A stretch of DNA of 64,000 nucleotides from Ctena decussata (GCA_963989385.1 OZ022502.1:14433001-14497000), one strand, 5' to 3'. Positions 10,250 to 21,900 are shown, numbered from the stretch's first letter. Translations and numbers: made by a program. Notes: generated by a model from the sequence alone, not told the origin.

Positions 10250-10865
10250 CTTGGTAAAATAAGAAAAAAAAAACAGGTAAGTTTTAAGTTTATCTTGCAA
10301 CACACATCGACGTTCAGATTAACATAAGGAACTGAATCAGGCCATGTGAACCAATGACCTAGACTAGACGTGCACTTCTTACAAATTCGTTTCATGTTAA
10401 TGGTTATCATTCTGCTACTCAAAATTTGCTTAGAACATAAAAGATATGGATCATTTTGAAGACCACCTGTAGATCTAAACTCATTTTATAATCAGTATGT
10501 GTGTGTTTGGTCATGGATTTTACGGCCCTTTCAAAAATTGTAAATAATATCGAGCCGATCGTTTAAAAAATGGAAGAAAACCTGCATGGTTTTCAACCTG
10601 AACTACGTCATACGCAAAATGTTGTAATTACACAGCAACAGTCTAAAAAAGACATAAATAAAATAACAAACTTACAAAGATACACCCCTACCTCCCACCG
10701 CTCAAGAAAAAAAAAACAGGTTATGACCATAGTTTGGTTGAATTTTACTGCTAGTGGCACACCTATATTTAACTTTGCTTTACCAATGCAATGATTGCTG
10801 CCCTTGGTGACAAAGGCGGTAGGTCTCATGAAGACGGAAAAATATGTTCCGTCATTTTAAAATAT

Positions 10866-11053
10866 GATCCATGACACAACAAAGTGGATGTGCCCCACGA
10901 AGACGCAGATCAGCCAGTGCATCCGCCCAGTCTGATCAGAGTCCTCGCTGCCCGCATGGAGCTGGCTTAGACGCTTAGCTACCCTGGTCGTGGCCAGGCT
11001 GGGTCCTCGCTGTGCGCACATGCCAATTTGTTGGTTTTGTCGAGTCAAGGTTC
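10866..11053. mobile_element. Foldback/MITE family A, copy A4 (internally deleted)
   Basis: Shortened copy (188 bp) with diverged ends GATCCATGACACAAC and GTCGAGTCAAGGTTC. It keeps CCGCCCAGTCTGATCAG and GCTTAGCTACCC but has lost much of the right arm. Flanked by AAATAT on both sides (10860-10865, 11054-11059). In intron 1 of the EF-hand-like gene. Confidence 0.8.
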
Positions 11054-11664
11054 AAATATGGTCCGACATGTTAAACACATTTTTATCACACGTAAGGTCT
11101 TATAATATTGAGGAATGCTTTATAACTCAAAACGAGGACATGTTAGGGGTGTAAAACAGATTCAAACCTTTTCGTCTAAATATGAATTTCCCAGGCACTG
11201 AAAACATACACATGTACAACAAGTCATCATTCTGCTAAACCGTTAAATAATGTTTAAATATAGAATAAAAAAACTCACACAACCAAATGTAATGCATTTA
11301 CAACCTGCATTTTGCTTACCAAAGAAAAAAACTTTCCTTTTGTTTGCCTTTAGAACTTTAAGTATAAACCTTTGCAAAAACTGCAGTGCATGGATTATTC
11401 CATGGTTAATCAGATTTAGTGGTTTAATGGGTCGTCTACAAAGTCAGATCGACACGCTCGGTAACTGTTTATTCTAATCCGCGATAATGGGGGTACTAAG
11501 TTAATCCGGTGTTACACAGTTTAACTATATTAATATGCCTCTTTATTTTGACCAAAATACATAAATCCTTATTTGGCCTTCTAGAACTATATCATATGAA
11601 GTCTAAAAACTTATAAGTGGCATACCTCTGTATGTACATGTAAAGGAAACGCTCTAGTTGATAC

Positions 11665-12707
11665 TGTCAGAGAGTGGTTTTTCCCCCTTTCCCCCCGGAA
11701 AAATGGCTATAGGAAGGACGGCTTTATAGTGGATTGTCCGGACCTCATAGAGCCACTTTTCCCCCATAGTCCCTTTTCCCCCACCGGGAAATTGGCAATT
11801 AGTGAATTTGGCATGGCTATTGGTATTTTGCGGAACGGAACGAAACGGAACGGAGCGGAACAGAGACATTTTACGGAATTAATCGCATAAGAAATGTATC
11901 AGTACTTCAAGGGACATAATAACCGTGATTAATTACAAAAATCAATATGCAAATTTAGAAACCATATTTTTTGTAATAATCAATAATTATTAATTTAAGG
12001 AACGAGCAGAGTGCGATTTCTGCTCATCGCAGGTATTTATATACGTATACATACGCATGTACGCTTACAGGAAGATGTACGAACGGGTGCTTTGATTTAG
12101 AAGGGAGTTTATTACACTGAAAATCATAATCGAACGTGTGTCCCAATGAGAGTCGGGCACACAACTCCTGCATGAAAGGCAAACACTAGTCCAGGCTCTC
12201 CGCTGTGCTCATGCACAGATGAACGCTTGTATAAACAAATACTTATACAAGTTATGCACACAACCACGTATACTTATATCCATTTGTGGCTAACATGGAA
12301 AAGCAAAATCACGCCTACCTGCTTTCCCCAAAACTAAAATAGTACAGACAGATGGATACATGGGGTTCAAGCATTTGTTATACATCGATATTTTACGGAC
12401 GGACACTCATATTTCTGTTTCAGTTATAAACCTCACTATTATAATTACAGAAAGAGCAAAGTCCACTATGTAGCGTGTTTTCCTGCAATCATATTACAAG
12501 GGGGAAAATCCACTATAGAGGGGAAAAACGGCTATGCAAAAACACGTATAGTAGATTTTCCCCAGGGACAATTGGCTATATAGTCATATTTCCGGGGGGA
12601 AATTCTACTATATAGCCATTTTTCCGGTGGGAAATTCTACTATGGAAAAATCATAGTCATTTTTCCGGGGGGAAAAACTACTAGGGGGGAAAAGCTACTC
12701 TCTGACA
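11665..12707. mobile_element. 1.04-kb element with TGTCAGAGAGT ends
   Basis: Terminal inverted repeats TGTCAGAGAGT...ACTCTCTGACA are flanked by a perfect 5-bp direct repeat GATAC (11660-11664 and 12708-12712). Subterminal regions on both sides contain repeated blocks of GGGGGGAAA with CTACTAT or its complement (ttccggggggaaa occurs at about 12,590, 12,620 and 12,665; the opposite strand at 11,680-11,790). A run of CGGAA-type repeats lies at 11,830-11,866. No coding region seen. In intron 1 of the EF-hand-like gene. Confidence 0.8.
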
Positions 12708-12883
12708 GATACCACTATCGGAAAAAATCTTAACACTCAATTTCTCAGAAACAAACTTGTATGAGAAAAAAATCTTTCTATCAGTAACAATGATAATAAA
12801 TGACTATGAATGTACCAAAATAAAGACTTATCCATCAACTCTTATGGTACCTAATAAACTGGTCGTTCGAAAAATCATATTTC

Positions 12884-12950
12884 TAGGGTAGAGGCGGGTA
12901 ACTTCGGACAGCGGGTAAATTCGGACACTGACATTGTTTCCGAACGTGTC
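12884..12950. mobile_element. Half copy of family E element
   Basis: TAGGGTAGAGGCGGGTAAC, then TTCGGACAGCGGGTAAATTCGGACA, matches the end of the full element at 18.9-19.1 kb, including its short internal duplication. Only one end is found here. Confidence 0.6.
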
Positions 12951-13570
12951 CCTAGTATGACCCTGTAGCTCATTGCCACAGGGCTTATCTAACAAAAGCC
13001 TATCTCACGTCACGCTGAGTGCCAGAATAAGTATGACTTGGAAGATATTCGGAAATATTTTGTTTCCTATTTCTCAATGCACAGATAGGTTTAGAAACGA
13101 CGTCGTTACGTAAAATGGCATTTTTTACGTAACGAAGGGATCCATTCTAGTATAGCAAAATGTTTCTATGGTTTTTGCAATGTAACTAGGTCCTGCAAAT
13201 GTAATTATCATTTGCTACTGAAATTTTAAAAAGTTGTTAGAAGAAGCAACATAGCTTCACAGGTTTATGTTTTTTGAATTCATAAACTGACCTTTCGACA
13301 GCCAATTTGAAATTGGATTTTCAGCTGACTTGGTAACGCATGTCACACGTGTCATTTCAGAGTGTTTGTGATACGCTTTAAGGTAAATTCTGAATTGGAA
13401 ATGGTTTTATTTTTGATAGCGGCTCCGTAGGAAAATACCAGCATTCATCACAAAAGGCAGCTACGTGTATCACATATTCTCTGCTCATTGCGAAGATCTT
13501 TTCCATTCATTACCATGCCGATGGTAGGGAGGCTAAGGTAGTGATTTTCTTTTCTAAGACAGGCTATGAA

Positions 13571-13620
13571 CCTCATTTGAACCGTCTCAAGACGGTTCTG
13601 ATGAGGAGCCACAACATATG
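13571..13620. repeat. Short hairpin family B, copy B1
   Basis: GAACCGTCTCAAGACGGTTC hairpin followed by TGATGAGGAGCCACAACATATG. The same stem and right flank occur at 47.29-47.34 and 50.55-50.62 kb. It directly abuts foldback copy A5, whose insertion point is the CATAT at this element's end. Confidence 0.65.
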
Positions 13621-13855
13621 AGCCGCGACAAGACAAAACCAACAATGTGGTTGTGCGCCCAGCGCAGACTCAGATCAGCCTGGGCATCCACCCAGGCTGA
13701 TCAGACTCTTCGCTAAGCGCTTAAAGGGTAGCTAAGGGCCCAAGCTACCTTCATGCGGACAGCGAAGACTCTGATCAGACTGGGCGGATGCCCAGGCTGA
13801 TCTGAGTCTGCGCTGGGCGCACAACCACATTGTTGGTTTTCTCGTGTCACGGCTC
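13620..13855. mobile_element. Foldback/MITE family A, copy A5
   Basis: Full-length copy with ends GAGCCGCGACAAGAC and GTGTCACGGCTC. Left flank is ATAT and right flank AAAT. In intron 1 of the EF-hand-like gene, joined to hairpin B1. Confidence 0.9.
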
Positions 13856-13860
13856 AAATG

Positions 13861-15090
13861 ATTTTATTGATCAATACGGCAAATGACCACAAAATTATCC
13901 CTGTTATCCCCTTTCATCTGAAGCTTTAGGTTATTTCTTTTTGGTGCCTCATTGGTATGACTGATAATTCCTATTTAATTTAAAGCAAACTCAGTCAGGG
14001 AAGAGATTTTTTATACTGTACACGCACGGAATATCGTTCCTGTAAGGATATATGTTATGTCTCTTCAAACAGTCGAATTAATTTTGAACACTTCTGTGTT
14101 TCTTTTTTTATTTTTCATATGTCTTTGGTATATAAAAACTTTAAAAGATAGTGAAGGTTATAGATTATCGTTCATTTGAACTAAAAGTGTACATTACTGA
14201 CTTAAGCAAACATATTTATCCTTCTGTAAACATAACAAGTGCCACAGAAGCCTGATAATACGCAATTGAAAACCAAATATAAATTAACCTATTATTTGAT
14301 CATGCATTACTTACTTCAGTTTTAGAATTCCAGCTCTTGAATAATTTCTTCACATTTTTTCTTGTCAACTTTTAATATGTTTGGGTTACATAAGTTCATT
14401 TGGAGACATTTTGAAAACGCCAGTGCTATGAGGCATGGCTGATGATACGCATTTCATTACTAGTTGTGAACAGACTCAATTAAACAGATTCTGCTTTTTA
14501 AGTGATGTTCCTCGCTTTCGCAGCGTCTAACTTTTCAGTTCCAATTTTATTTTTTCCTACATGAAAATTTAAATATCAAGCTTCTGCAGTTCATTAGTCA
14601 GCATATAATACATGTAATGCGTTTAGACAGGACTGTATGCAAACCAAATTTGTGCAAAATATTTTCTTTGAAGTGAAAGAACTATTACTTCTGAGAGTGG
14701 CCAAACTAGAACTCTGAGCTAGCCAGTTTTAGGAGGCTTATCTTTTACAAAACTGATGTTTTACACATACTAGTAACCTATATGAGTTGAACAACACTGT
14801 TGTACATAGCAAGTCATTCACAAAAGCTCGAATGTTTTTACTTTCCACGTAGGAATGACATTGCGTGTTTTACAGGCATGATATGTTCTCTCATAACGTG
14901 GTTAATTACATAGATGTCTAAGTGCAAACTGCAGTCTGATCTGGCTGTACACACTTTGCTCAGGTATTTCTGCCAAATATCCAGTTAAGGTGAATAGATA
15001 CGGTTTAAGGGGCAGCTACTTTATCATTTTTCATTTCTGCATCCCTCCTCAATAAGTATCTGCTCTTGAAGGAAAGAATTTGTTCCACTT
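13861..15090. other. Intron 1 stretch with no supported feature
   Basis: AT-rich non-coding sequence without an exon or repeat I can recognise. Confidence 0.5.
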
Positions 15091-15094
15091 GGAG

Positions 15095-15146
15095 CTCTTA
15101 AAAGAAAGAATTTGCTCAATTTGGAGCAAATTCTTTCTTTTAAGAG
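15095..15146. repeat. Perfect 23-bp-arm hairpin
   Basis: CTCTTAAAAGAAAGAATTTG and its exact complement around a 6-nt centre. A looser copy of the left arm stands just before it (15,062-15,092), and a similar block is at 59,711-59,733 (ACTCTTAAAAGAAAGAATTAG). Confidence 0.7.
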
Positions 15147-15741
15147 TGGACCCAATTTATGAAGGGCTACGTCCTCCAGGGAAGTAAACATGAAATCACA
15201 AAAAATTATAAAAGTGGCAAAAAAGTATGGAGGTTTTCCCATACGCCTTAGATACATTATTCTGACGATTTTATTATCACTTTAGAGGTGTTTATAGCAA
15301 GCGTATCAATAAACTGCAAATATTTCAAATGTCATATCTAAAGTTATTGTTGTAAATCAATCATTTTTTTCTTGTAAAGCATTAAAATCAATGGCTGCCC
15401 TGCATAACGATTATTTTTAAATGGCTATTGCTTAAAGAATAAGTGCTGATAATTTCAAATAATTTATTTCGTTTAATTTAAAGTTTCGCAGTCTATCGCT
15501 TAATACAAATGTAAGATTCTTCTCAGTGCTCATCTGCACCCACGCAGACATTGAGAGGATGTGTTTTGCGGTGCATATTGTGGGTACTCACACCATGTAA
15601 ACCAGCGACCCACGATTTAACCACGTCATGTGATTTCCAACAATTATGTGATATTCAGAGCATTCTTCTCATTTATACGAGGTAATCAGAGACTCCACAA
15701 TTGGCTCTATGGCTTGGGTCACTTCTATTGATGGCTAATGT

Positions 15742-15803
15742 GTCAAGCAAAGGCTCTGATCAGACTGCACTTATGTGCAGTCTGATCAGAGCCTTTGCTT
15801 GAC
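15742..15803. repeat. Perfect 62-nt hairpin (29-bp arms, 4-nt loop)
   Basis: The left arm GTCAAGCAAAGGCTCTGATC continues to AGACTGCAC; after loop TTAT the right arm is its exact complement to position 15,803. CTCTGATCAGACTG is the core of family A foldbacks, so this may be a reduced relative. Perfect pairing implies recent formation or maintenance. Confidence 0.8.
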
Positions 15804-16558
15804 AAGCGACATATGATGTGGCTCAAATTAGGCCCCATTTAAAAGTACAATCTACCCGAGACATGGACAAAAGTAGAAGCTGGAAAAGCAGATTAATCTG
15901 AAATACTTTCTGGTGTGCAGTCGAGTGACCTTGTAAGGCCAACCCATCATACCCGGTATGCGATCGAAAGCCAATTTCCGCATTCTCGACTGAATGGGAA
16001 AACACTGTACGAAACTAACAGAGTGAAATAGTATAAATATCCTCTGCGATGAAATATGATTTAAAAAATCATCTTTTTGAAACTAACAAGAACTATTTAC
16101 TTTATCATAAGATTCATGCAGGAGAGGAGGTTCTCTTCCCGCGTTTAGAATAGAAACGGAAGTCTTAAACTGTTCTGTGTTTGCATTTAGTTTTGAAATA
16201 AATATTATTTACAATTTGTAAGTGTCCTTACCTATGAAAATATTGACATATGAGTTATTACGTATTTTGACATTAAAATTCTGAAAGGGTGAAGCATACT
16301 GAAACCATTTGATTTGATTGCCGTTAAAGATCCATTTTTTTTTCATATTTTAAAGACTAAAATATATTTTTGTGAAGAAAAAAAACGTCATACATGTATA
16401 TAGGCCCTAATGGTAATCGACATAATGAAAATGCGAACACGCTGCAGATATGGAAATGAGCATATCAAAGGCCTCCTCTGGAATTCCTTCGCACAGATGT
16501 TCAGAAAAAAATAGCAGACATTTACATGTCTTCAAAGAAGAAAGAAAAGATAACAATT

Positions 16559-16794
16559 GAGCCGCGACACGAGAAAACCAACAATGTGGTTGTGCGCCAA
16601 GCGCAGACTCAGATCAGCCTGGGCATCCGCCCAGTCTGATCAGAATCTTCACTGTCCGCATGAAGGTAGCTTTGTCCCTTAGCTACCCTTTAAGCGCTTA
16701 GCGAAGATTCTGATCAGACTGGGCGGATGGCCAGGCTGATCTGAGTCTGCGCTGGGCGCACAACCACATTGTTGGTTTTCTCGCGTCGCGGCTC
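16559..16794. mobile_element. Foldback/MITE family A, copy A6
   Basis: Near-consensus, full-length copy (GAGCCGCGACACGAG ... CGCGTCGCGGCTC) with a perfect 4-bp AATT direct repeat at 16,555-16,558 and 16,795-16,798. In intron 1 of the EF-hand-like gene. Confidence 0.94.
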
Positions 16795-17559
16795 AATTAT
16801 ATTAAACTGTTTCCTTTCTGTGCAACCCGCCATGCCTTGTATACTTTTACCAGCAAACCGTGCATTCTTCATCAAACCGAAAGTCTAGCAGGTTTACCTG
16901 AGGAAGTACTGCTTCTCGATCTAGGGCTTCTTAAGCCTAAATCTGTAGCAGATCGAGCTGTAACTGAAATATGTAACATCAACTTAAACATGAAACTTAA
17001 GAAAACGTACGTCGGCCCTTGTGATGCACATACATGTAATGTATCTGCCCTTTAAGTCGCAATGATTATTACAACTCTAACAGAAAGGTATTGCTTCTTT
17101 GGAGGTTGAAATTCTTTTCCAATGGGTGGGATGCTGATTTTAAGGAAAGAGAAACTCAATTCTATAACCCCACGAATGAATTGAGGCGAATTATTTCAAT
17201 ATTAGAAAGGTATTCTTTGCAGGTGTTTCGTTAGACATTTAAGCGAAGAAGGCATTTAAATATAAAGTTGCATTGTTTTCATTGGTTTATTCCATAACAT
17301 TAAAACTTGGTATACTTTTAAACTATTTTACAAAATATTCTGAATTATTTATATAAAACCTGACTGACTTTTTTCTATTTTCAAGCTCATGCCGTCTACA
17401 AACACATGAGAGAAAGCGGATTTGCTAGCGAATTTGTTGTTTGTATGGTGTGCTAAGATTCATGACAGACGCAACATACAGCTACATCCGGGACCCCAGT
17501 AATTTGTTCCGCTGAGCCTCTCTAGAACTAATTGAAATAAGTAGACATGCAAATACAAT

Positions 17560-17756
17560 CAACTCTCGATATCTCGAAATCGAACTTCAGCCCAAACTAC
17601 TGATGTCTCAAAGTAAATTTTCTGGTACCAGAAAATTTACTTTGAGATATCATTAGTTTGAGATAACAGGAGCTGAAATGTAAATAAACATAGTAAATAT
17701 AGTCTTTGATATATCAATTTACTTTGACATACCAGTATTCGAGATATCGGGAGTTG
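17560..17756. mobile_element. MITE family R with perfect central palindrome
   Basis: Ends CAACTCTCGATATCTCGAA and TTCGAGATATCGGGAGTTG are nearly perfect complements. Inside is a perfect 42-bp palindrome (17,606-17,647) built from TCTCAAAGTAAATTTTCTGG and its complement. A second TTTGATATATCAA unit lies at 17,705. Weaker relatives occur at about 1,600-1,730, 3,410-3,490 and 56,921-57,010. Confidence 0.75.
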
Positions 17757-18826
17757 AATACATTCAGAAAAGCTGATAATCGTTAGGCGAGGGGCTTTAC
17801 ATAGTTTTTTAGACAGCAAAGGTTGATTTTCACTTTCGCTTTCGCATATAACGTAAGACAAACTTTCTCGCGAAGTGTCACATGTAAAGATTGAATTAAC
17901 CCATTGATATGCGTTTATAGCAAGCATGTCAATATACAGCAAATATATTAAGTGTCATATCTTTTCCTATTGTAAATATAACATTTCTTTACCACAGTTT
18001 ATACAAATCAATGAATAAGCTATATCTGTATTGTAAAACCGTCAAAGCTTTTAAGCCTGACCGTTATATTATATATCATATTTCCTTACAAGATATATAA
18101 TACACAAGATCCATGTCTTGTACTCCACAGTTTACTGGGGTGACGAGAGTGTCAAAAAATTGATATATTAATAATAAAACCATACTTTTGGTATACTTGC
18201 AGATGTAAAAAAGAAAATGACTTGAATGTGGTCTTAAATAAGAGATGATTAAATACGCGACGGAATTGGTCTTTATGTGCAGCAAGTTCTGTTTCAGGTT
18301 TTAACATATTTTATTGCTCAAAAAGTAACAATGGGCTACAAGCTCTCACAAACTGATTAAAACCTTGCCCAAAAACTGAACTACTAAAAATTTAATATGT
18401 GTGTATAAATAGATACTCATTCAAATTGTAAGTCCTCAAAAGGGAAGCAGTCAGAGGCTGCGAGTAGTTATAAGCCTCTGAAGCAGTATATAACTATTTA
18501 TACATTTTTTTTCTCTTTGGAGGCAGCTAAAACAGGCAGATAGAGACTGTTGCAATTTTGTCAGTGGTTCCCAAATGACCTACAGGGCAGACTAGACTAG
18601 TATTTCCTTAAAACATACATGTACATCGACCTGAGAGGCTTTCATCAGTAGAAAAAATGCAAAAGATGCAGTTTTTCTTCAACTGAAGAGAGTGGGGGAA
18701 TCCTGTTATTTTTATTTTGATACTATGCGTGGAAATAGCTCTTTCTTTCCGTTTAGAATATTTTACATTCGCCAAATTATACATCACTTTCTACAACAAA
18801 TTTGTCCAATTCGATCGCCAAAGTGA

Positions 18827-18844
18827 CCCCCCCCCCCCCCCCCC
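18827..18844. repeat. Poly-C tract, 18 nt
   Basis: Uninterrupted run of C on the plus strand; similar runs occur at 36.19, 40.33, 43.48 and 50.67 kb. Confidence 0.95.
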
Positions 18845-18898
18845 ATCCGGTTCATACTTTGGGCGAGGAGTCTGCACTAGGAAATATTGCACGGACTC

Positions 18899-19118
18899 TT
18901 AAGGGAGAGTCGGGTAAGTTCTGACAGCGGGGAAACTCGGACAGTGACATTGTTGCCTTTATATGTCAGTTGTTTGGAAATAAAACAAAATTAACCTGGC
19001 AAACAGAGAAAATCTTGATGAGACGGCTCATTATGAGCCGTCTCATTTGAATTTTCACTGTTTTTCATGATATGTCCGAATTTACCCGCCTGTCCGAAGT
19101 TACCCGACTCTCCCCTAA
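18899..19118. mobile_element. MITE family E, complete copy
   Basis: Ends TTAAGGGAGAGTCGGGTAA and TTACCCGACTCTCCCCTAA are inverted repeats that continue for about 45 nt with an internal duplication of CGGGTAA-TTCGGACAG. In the middle is a hairpin GAGACGGCTCATTATGAGCC, reminiscent of family B. No ORF. It lies about 380 nt beyond the exon 1 donor, in intron 1. Confidence 0.75.
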
Positions 19119-19496
19119 TCAAATAAGACTATGTATAGGGCATCATCCCTTTGTAAGAATCAAGACAATATGGTGTGGAAAGTGGTGCAGAGTGGATTGA
19201 ATGAAAAAAGAAGCGGTCAAAGTACCAAATCATGCACAGATAAGATATTCCGACGAATTAAGGTAAATATTAAATGGAGCATTTGACAAAAGATATAACA
19301 GATGCGTGTTCCCTTAGATCAATGTGCAAAGCTGAACATCTGCGTTAGTCTTTGAATGTCTTTTTATTATTAGGATTCGCATGCTCTTAATGCACGTATG
19401 GAAGGCTTTGATTAGAATGTTTGGATGCGCAGAGTTTTTCTAAACTTTCATATATCGTAAGTTACAGTTTTTCGAATGACTTCTAATAATCCTTAC

Positions 19497-19836
19497 CTGG
19501 TGGCCAGTTGAGTATTCGGTCTGGAGAACTCTTTTTTAATAGTAGCGACGGTCCTTCCTGCTGGTTAATTGGATAGCCCTTCATCCCATGATCCACTTTT
19601 CCATGGTGTACAACTCCCACGGTATTCTCTCGTCGTACTCCCATACTTGAAGATCCTCTCACCTCCAGGTTAGTTTTATCCCCGAGCTTTGCCATTGGGT
19701 GTTCGATCACCGGCAGATTCGGAACTCGTGCTGGACTCATTGCGCCGACTGCACGTGTAGGACTTATGGCACCAGCCACCCGTCCCGGACTCAACGCGCC
19801 TGAAGCTGCTCGCGGGACCGCAAGTCCGGATGCCAT
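19497..19836 (-). CDS. EF-hand-like protein gene, exon 1 (start codon)
   Basis: First coding exon. Start chosen at ATG 19,836-19,834; the open frame reaches further upstream, but only from a TTG. The exon ends CCACCAG|GTAAGG (donor 19,496-19,491), leaving one base of a split codon that exon 2 completes in phase. 113 codons. The N-terminus carries three 9-residue repeats, GALSPGRVA, GAISPTRAV, GAMSPARVP, giving regular SPxR sites that could be phosphorylated or bind microtubule-type partners (inference). The remainder is Gly/Lys/Pro-rich and likely disordered. Together exons 1-8 give at least 377 residues with EF-hand-like segments at about 200-275 and 345-377. EFHB- or EFCAB6-type ciliary proteins are candidates, unproven. 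Confidence 0.85.
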
Positions 19837-20343
19837 ATTTGCTTTATTGGAATTCAAGCTCTGTTTCTATCCATTTGGGTTTAAGCAGGATTACAAATGT
19901 ACTAAACGTATGAATGGCTACCTGTATTGAAATGCAAATAAACGTATATCCAAAACTAATTTCCACGAGCGAACCATGTCTTATTATCACAGAAAAATAG
20001 GGCAACCGATTATACCGTTCAATATATTAATGCTACCGACTTTTTCTTTGTATAAAAAAGTGAAACTGTGCACCGTTTTGCAATATACACTTGGATTACT
20101 CTCTAAGCCATGAGACCGATATAGTCCTTTACAGTGTACATAATCGCTATAGGTAACGACTGGGTAGGTCACGTGACAGGCCCGCCATTCAAATAAGCTA
20201 TAGTATTTATTTAAATAGACTAATTATCTATGTACAATATGGTATTTTAACAAATACGGAAGCCTTATCTCGTTTGTATAGGTTTTTAAAATGTATTGAA
20301 TCGTCTTTCGTCAATTACGTATTGTTAATTTAGTAATATAATT

Positions 20344-20578
20344 GGGCCGCGACACGAAATAAACAATGGGGCATATTCGCCATGCCAAAACTCAGATCAG
20401 CTTCGGCAGCCGCTTAGTCTGATCGGAGTCTTCCCTTTGCTGTTAAAGGGTAGCTAAGAACCTAAGCTAGCTCCCTGTGGAGACCAAAAACTCTGATGAG
20501 ACTGGTCAGATGCCCAGGTTGATCTGAGTCTCCGCTGGGCGCATATGCCACTTTGTTAGTTTTGTCGTGTCACGGCTC
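20344..20578. mobile_element. Foldback/MITE family A, copy A7 (old)
   Basis: GGGCCGCGACACGAA at the left and GTGTCACGGCTC at the right. The body is diverged (TCAGCTTCGGCAGCCGC in place of TCAGCCTGGGCATCCGC). No clean target duplication. Lies upstream of the EF-hand-like gene start. Confidence 0.85.
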
Positions 20579-20684
20579 ATCTCGTATGTGAACAAATAGT
20601 GTAGACCTACCAACATAGTTCCTAGCAAATAGTCTGGTCAGGGTCTACAGTGTCTGTCAGCATGTTTACATATCATACCTGATA

Positions 20685-20855
20685 AAATTGAGTGAGTGGA
20701 TAAGTGAACTCGGGTTTCACGTCCCATACAGAGACGGCGACCACAAGTTAAAATCCCACCCTAAAGACTGGAGCAGCAGGGAATCGAACCTGCGATTCCT
20801 GAATTGGTTATACATGTATAGCGCGTAAACAATTACACTATATCTGATAGGAATA
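20685..20855 (-). repeat. tRNA-derived SINE, type S1
   Basis: Minus strand: tRNA-like head with box A TATAGTGTAATTG and box B GGTTCGATTCC, then CTGCTGCTCCAGTC, then a body ending GAAACCCGAGTTCACTTATCC. CTGATA occurs at both outer edges and may be the remnant of a target duplication. Matched by the older copy at 4.2 kb. Confidence 0.7.
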
Positions 20856-21364
20856 AAACGAATCCAAAGCTGAAATCGGAAGAGTTCATACCAGAAACAT
20901 AAATCATTTAAAAAAAACAAAAAACCTGGAGGTGCTGCAGGAGGCGCCATTTAGAAATTTTTACACTTGTAAAGTGTTTGCCAGCTTTAAAGGATTTAGG
21001 CTTCCGACAAAATACTACATAATGGCCGACAATTTCAATGTAAATATCATGAGGTTAGCTAGATCATGTAATGCGCATTCTGTGCCTACTGTTTTGCATT
21101 TTGGGTCATTCATTATTGGGTAAAAACAGAGAACGGGGACGCTTATTAGAATTAATAAGATCTCTGTGAGATCCACATGTATAAGGCAAAATCGTAATGA
21201 ATGTTAAAAATGTTAAACATATCTATTTTTGAGCTATCACGAAATAGATAAGGTACTGACATAACTATTTCCACATGTAACATTGATTGACATAATTTGT
21301 AGAGTGGGCGAGAACATAATTAATTTAATTCAACTTAGTACTCCGTTTTCTCTTCTTTTCTTTG

Positions 21365-21560
21365 GGCGTTGGATGGATAGCTTGCAATTTTACGTCCTTT
21401 TCAACAGTATTTCGATCATATCAGGGCGATAGGAGGGTGATAATGAAAGGCTGTTCGCAATGACACTCTGTTTACGGTAAAGAAGATATCTCCTTCAGCG
21501 AGGCTCGAACCCGGGACCGCTAGATCAGTTAACTTACTAAGCTACCGGGGCTTCTTTAAG
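21365..21560 (-). repeat. tRNA-derived SINE, type S2
   Basis: Minus strand: CCCCGGTAGCTTAGTAAG (box A), GGTCCCGGGTTCGAGCC (box B) about 30 nt on, then a body with GATATGATCGAAATACTG and TTGAAAAGGACGTAAAA. The last two blocks resemble the conserved 3' domain found in several metazoan SINEs (from memory). The head is too poorly folded for a working tRNA. Confidence 0.7.
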
Positions 21561-21804
21561 CATTGGGAAATTAATGCAATACTGATCGTATTAGTTAGTA
21601 CTATAGTTTATTTCAAACTTCGATAAGCGCTATGTTTCTTTTCTTTTAATAAACATAAGTATATTCCTTAACGCAAAAAAAGTGTTGTATTATTTATTCA
21701 TCTATTTTCAAGTTTTGAAGTTTATCCTAACAAAGTCGAAGGGAACTATAGGAATGGGTTCCGTACGTCAGCAGGGTAGTTGCTACCGAGCGATGGTGCT
21801 GGGT

Positions 21805-21900
21805 AACTTTAATAGTAGGGTAAGGGCCAACTGTGCTTACAGTAGGTGCGGCTGGGGTTATTTCGATATTTTCTTCTCTCACTCAGGGAAGCTTTATACG
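21805..21900 (+). repeat. Dispersed repeat L, copy 1
   Basis: AGGGTAAGGGCCAACTGTGC-type block followed by TTACAGTAGGTGCGGCTGGGG. Matches 32.64-32.83 kb (plus) and 25.29-25.51 kb (minus). Confidence 0.6.
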
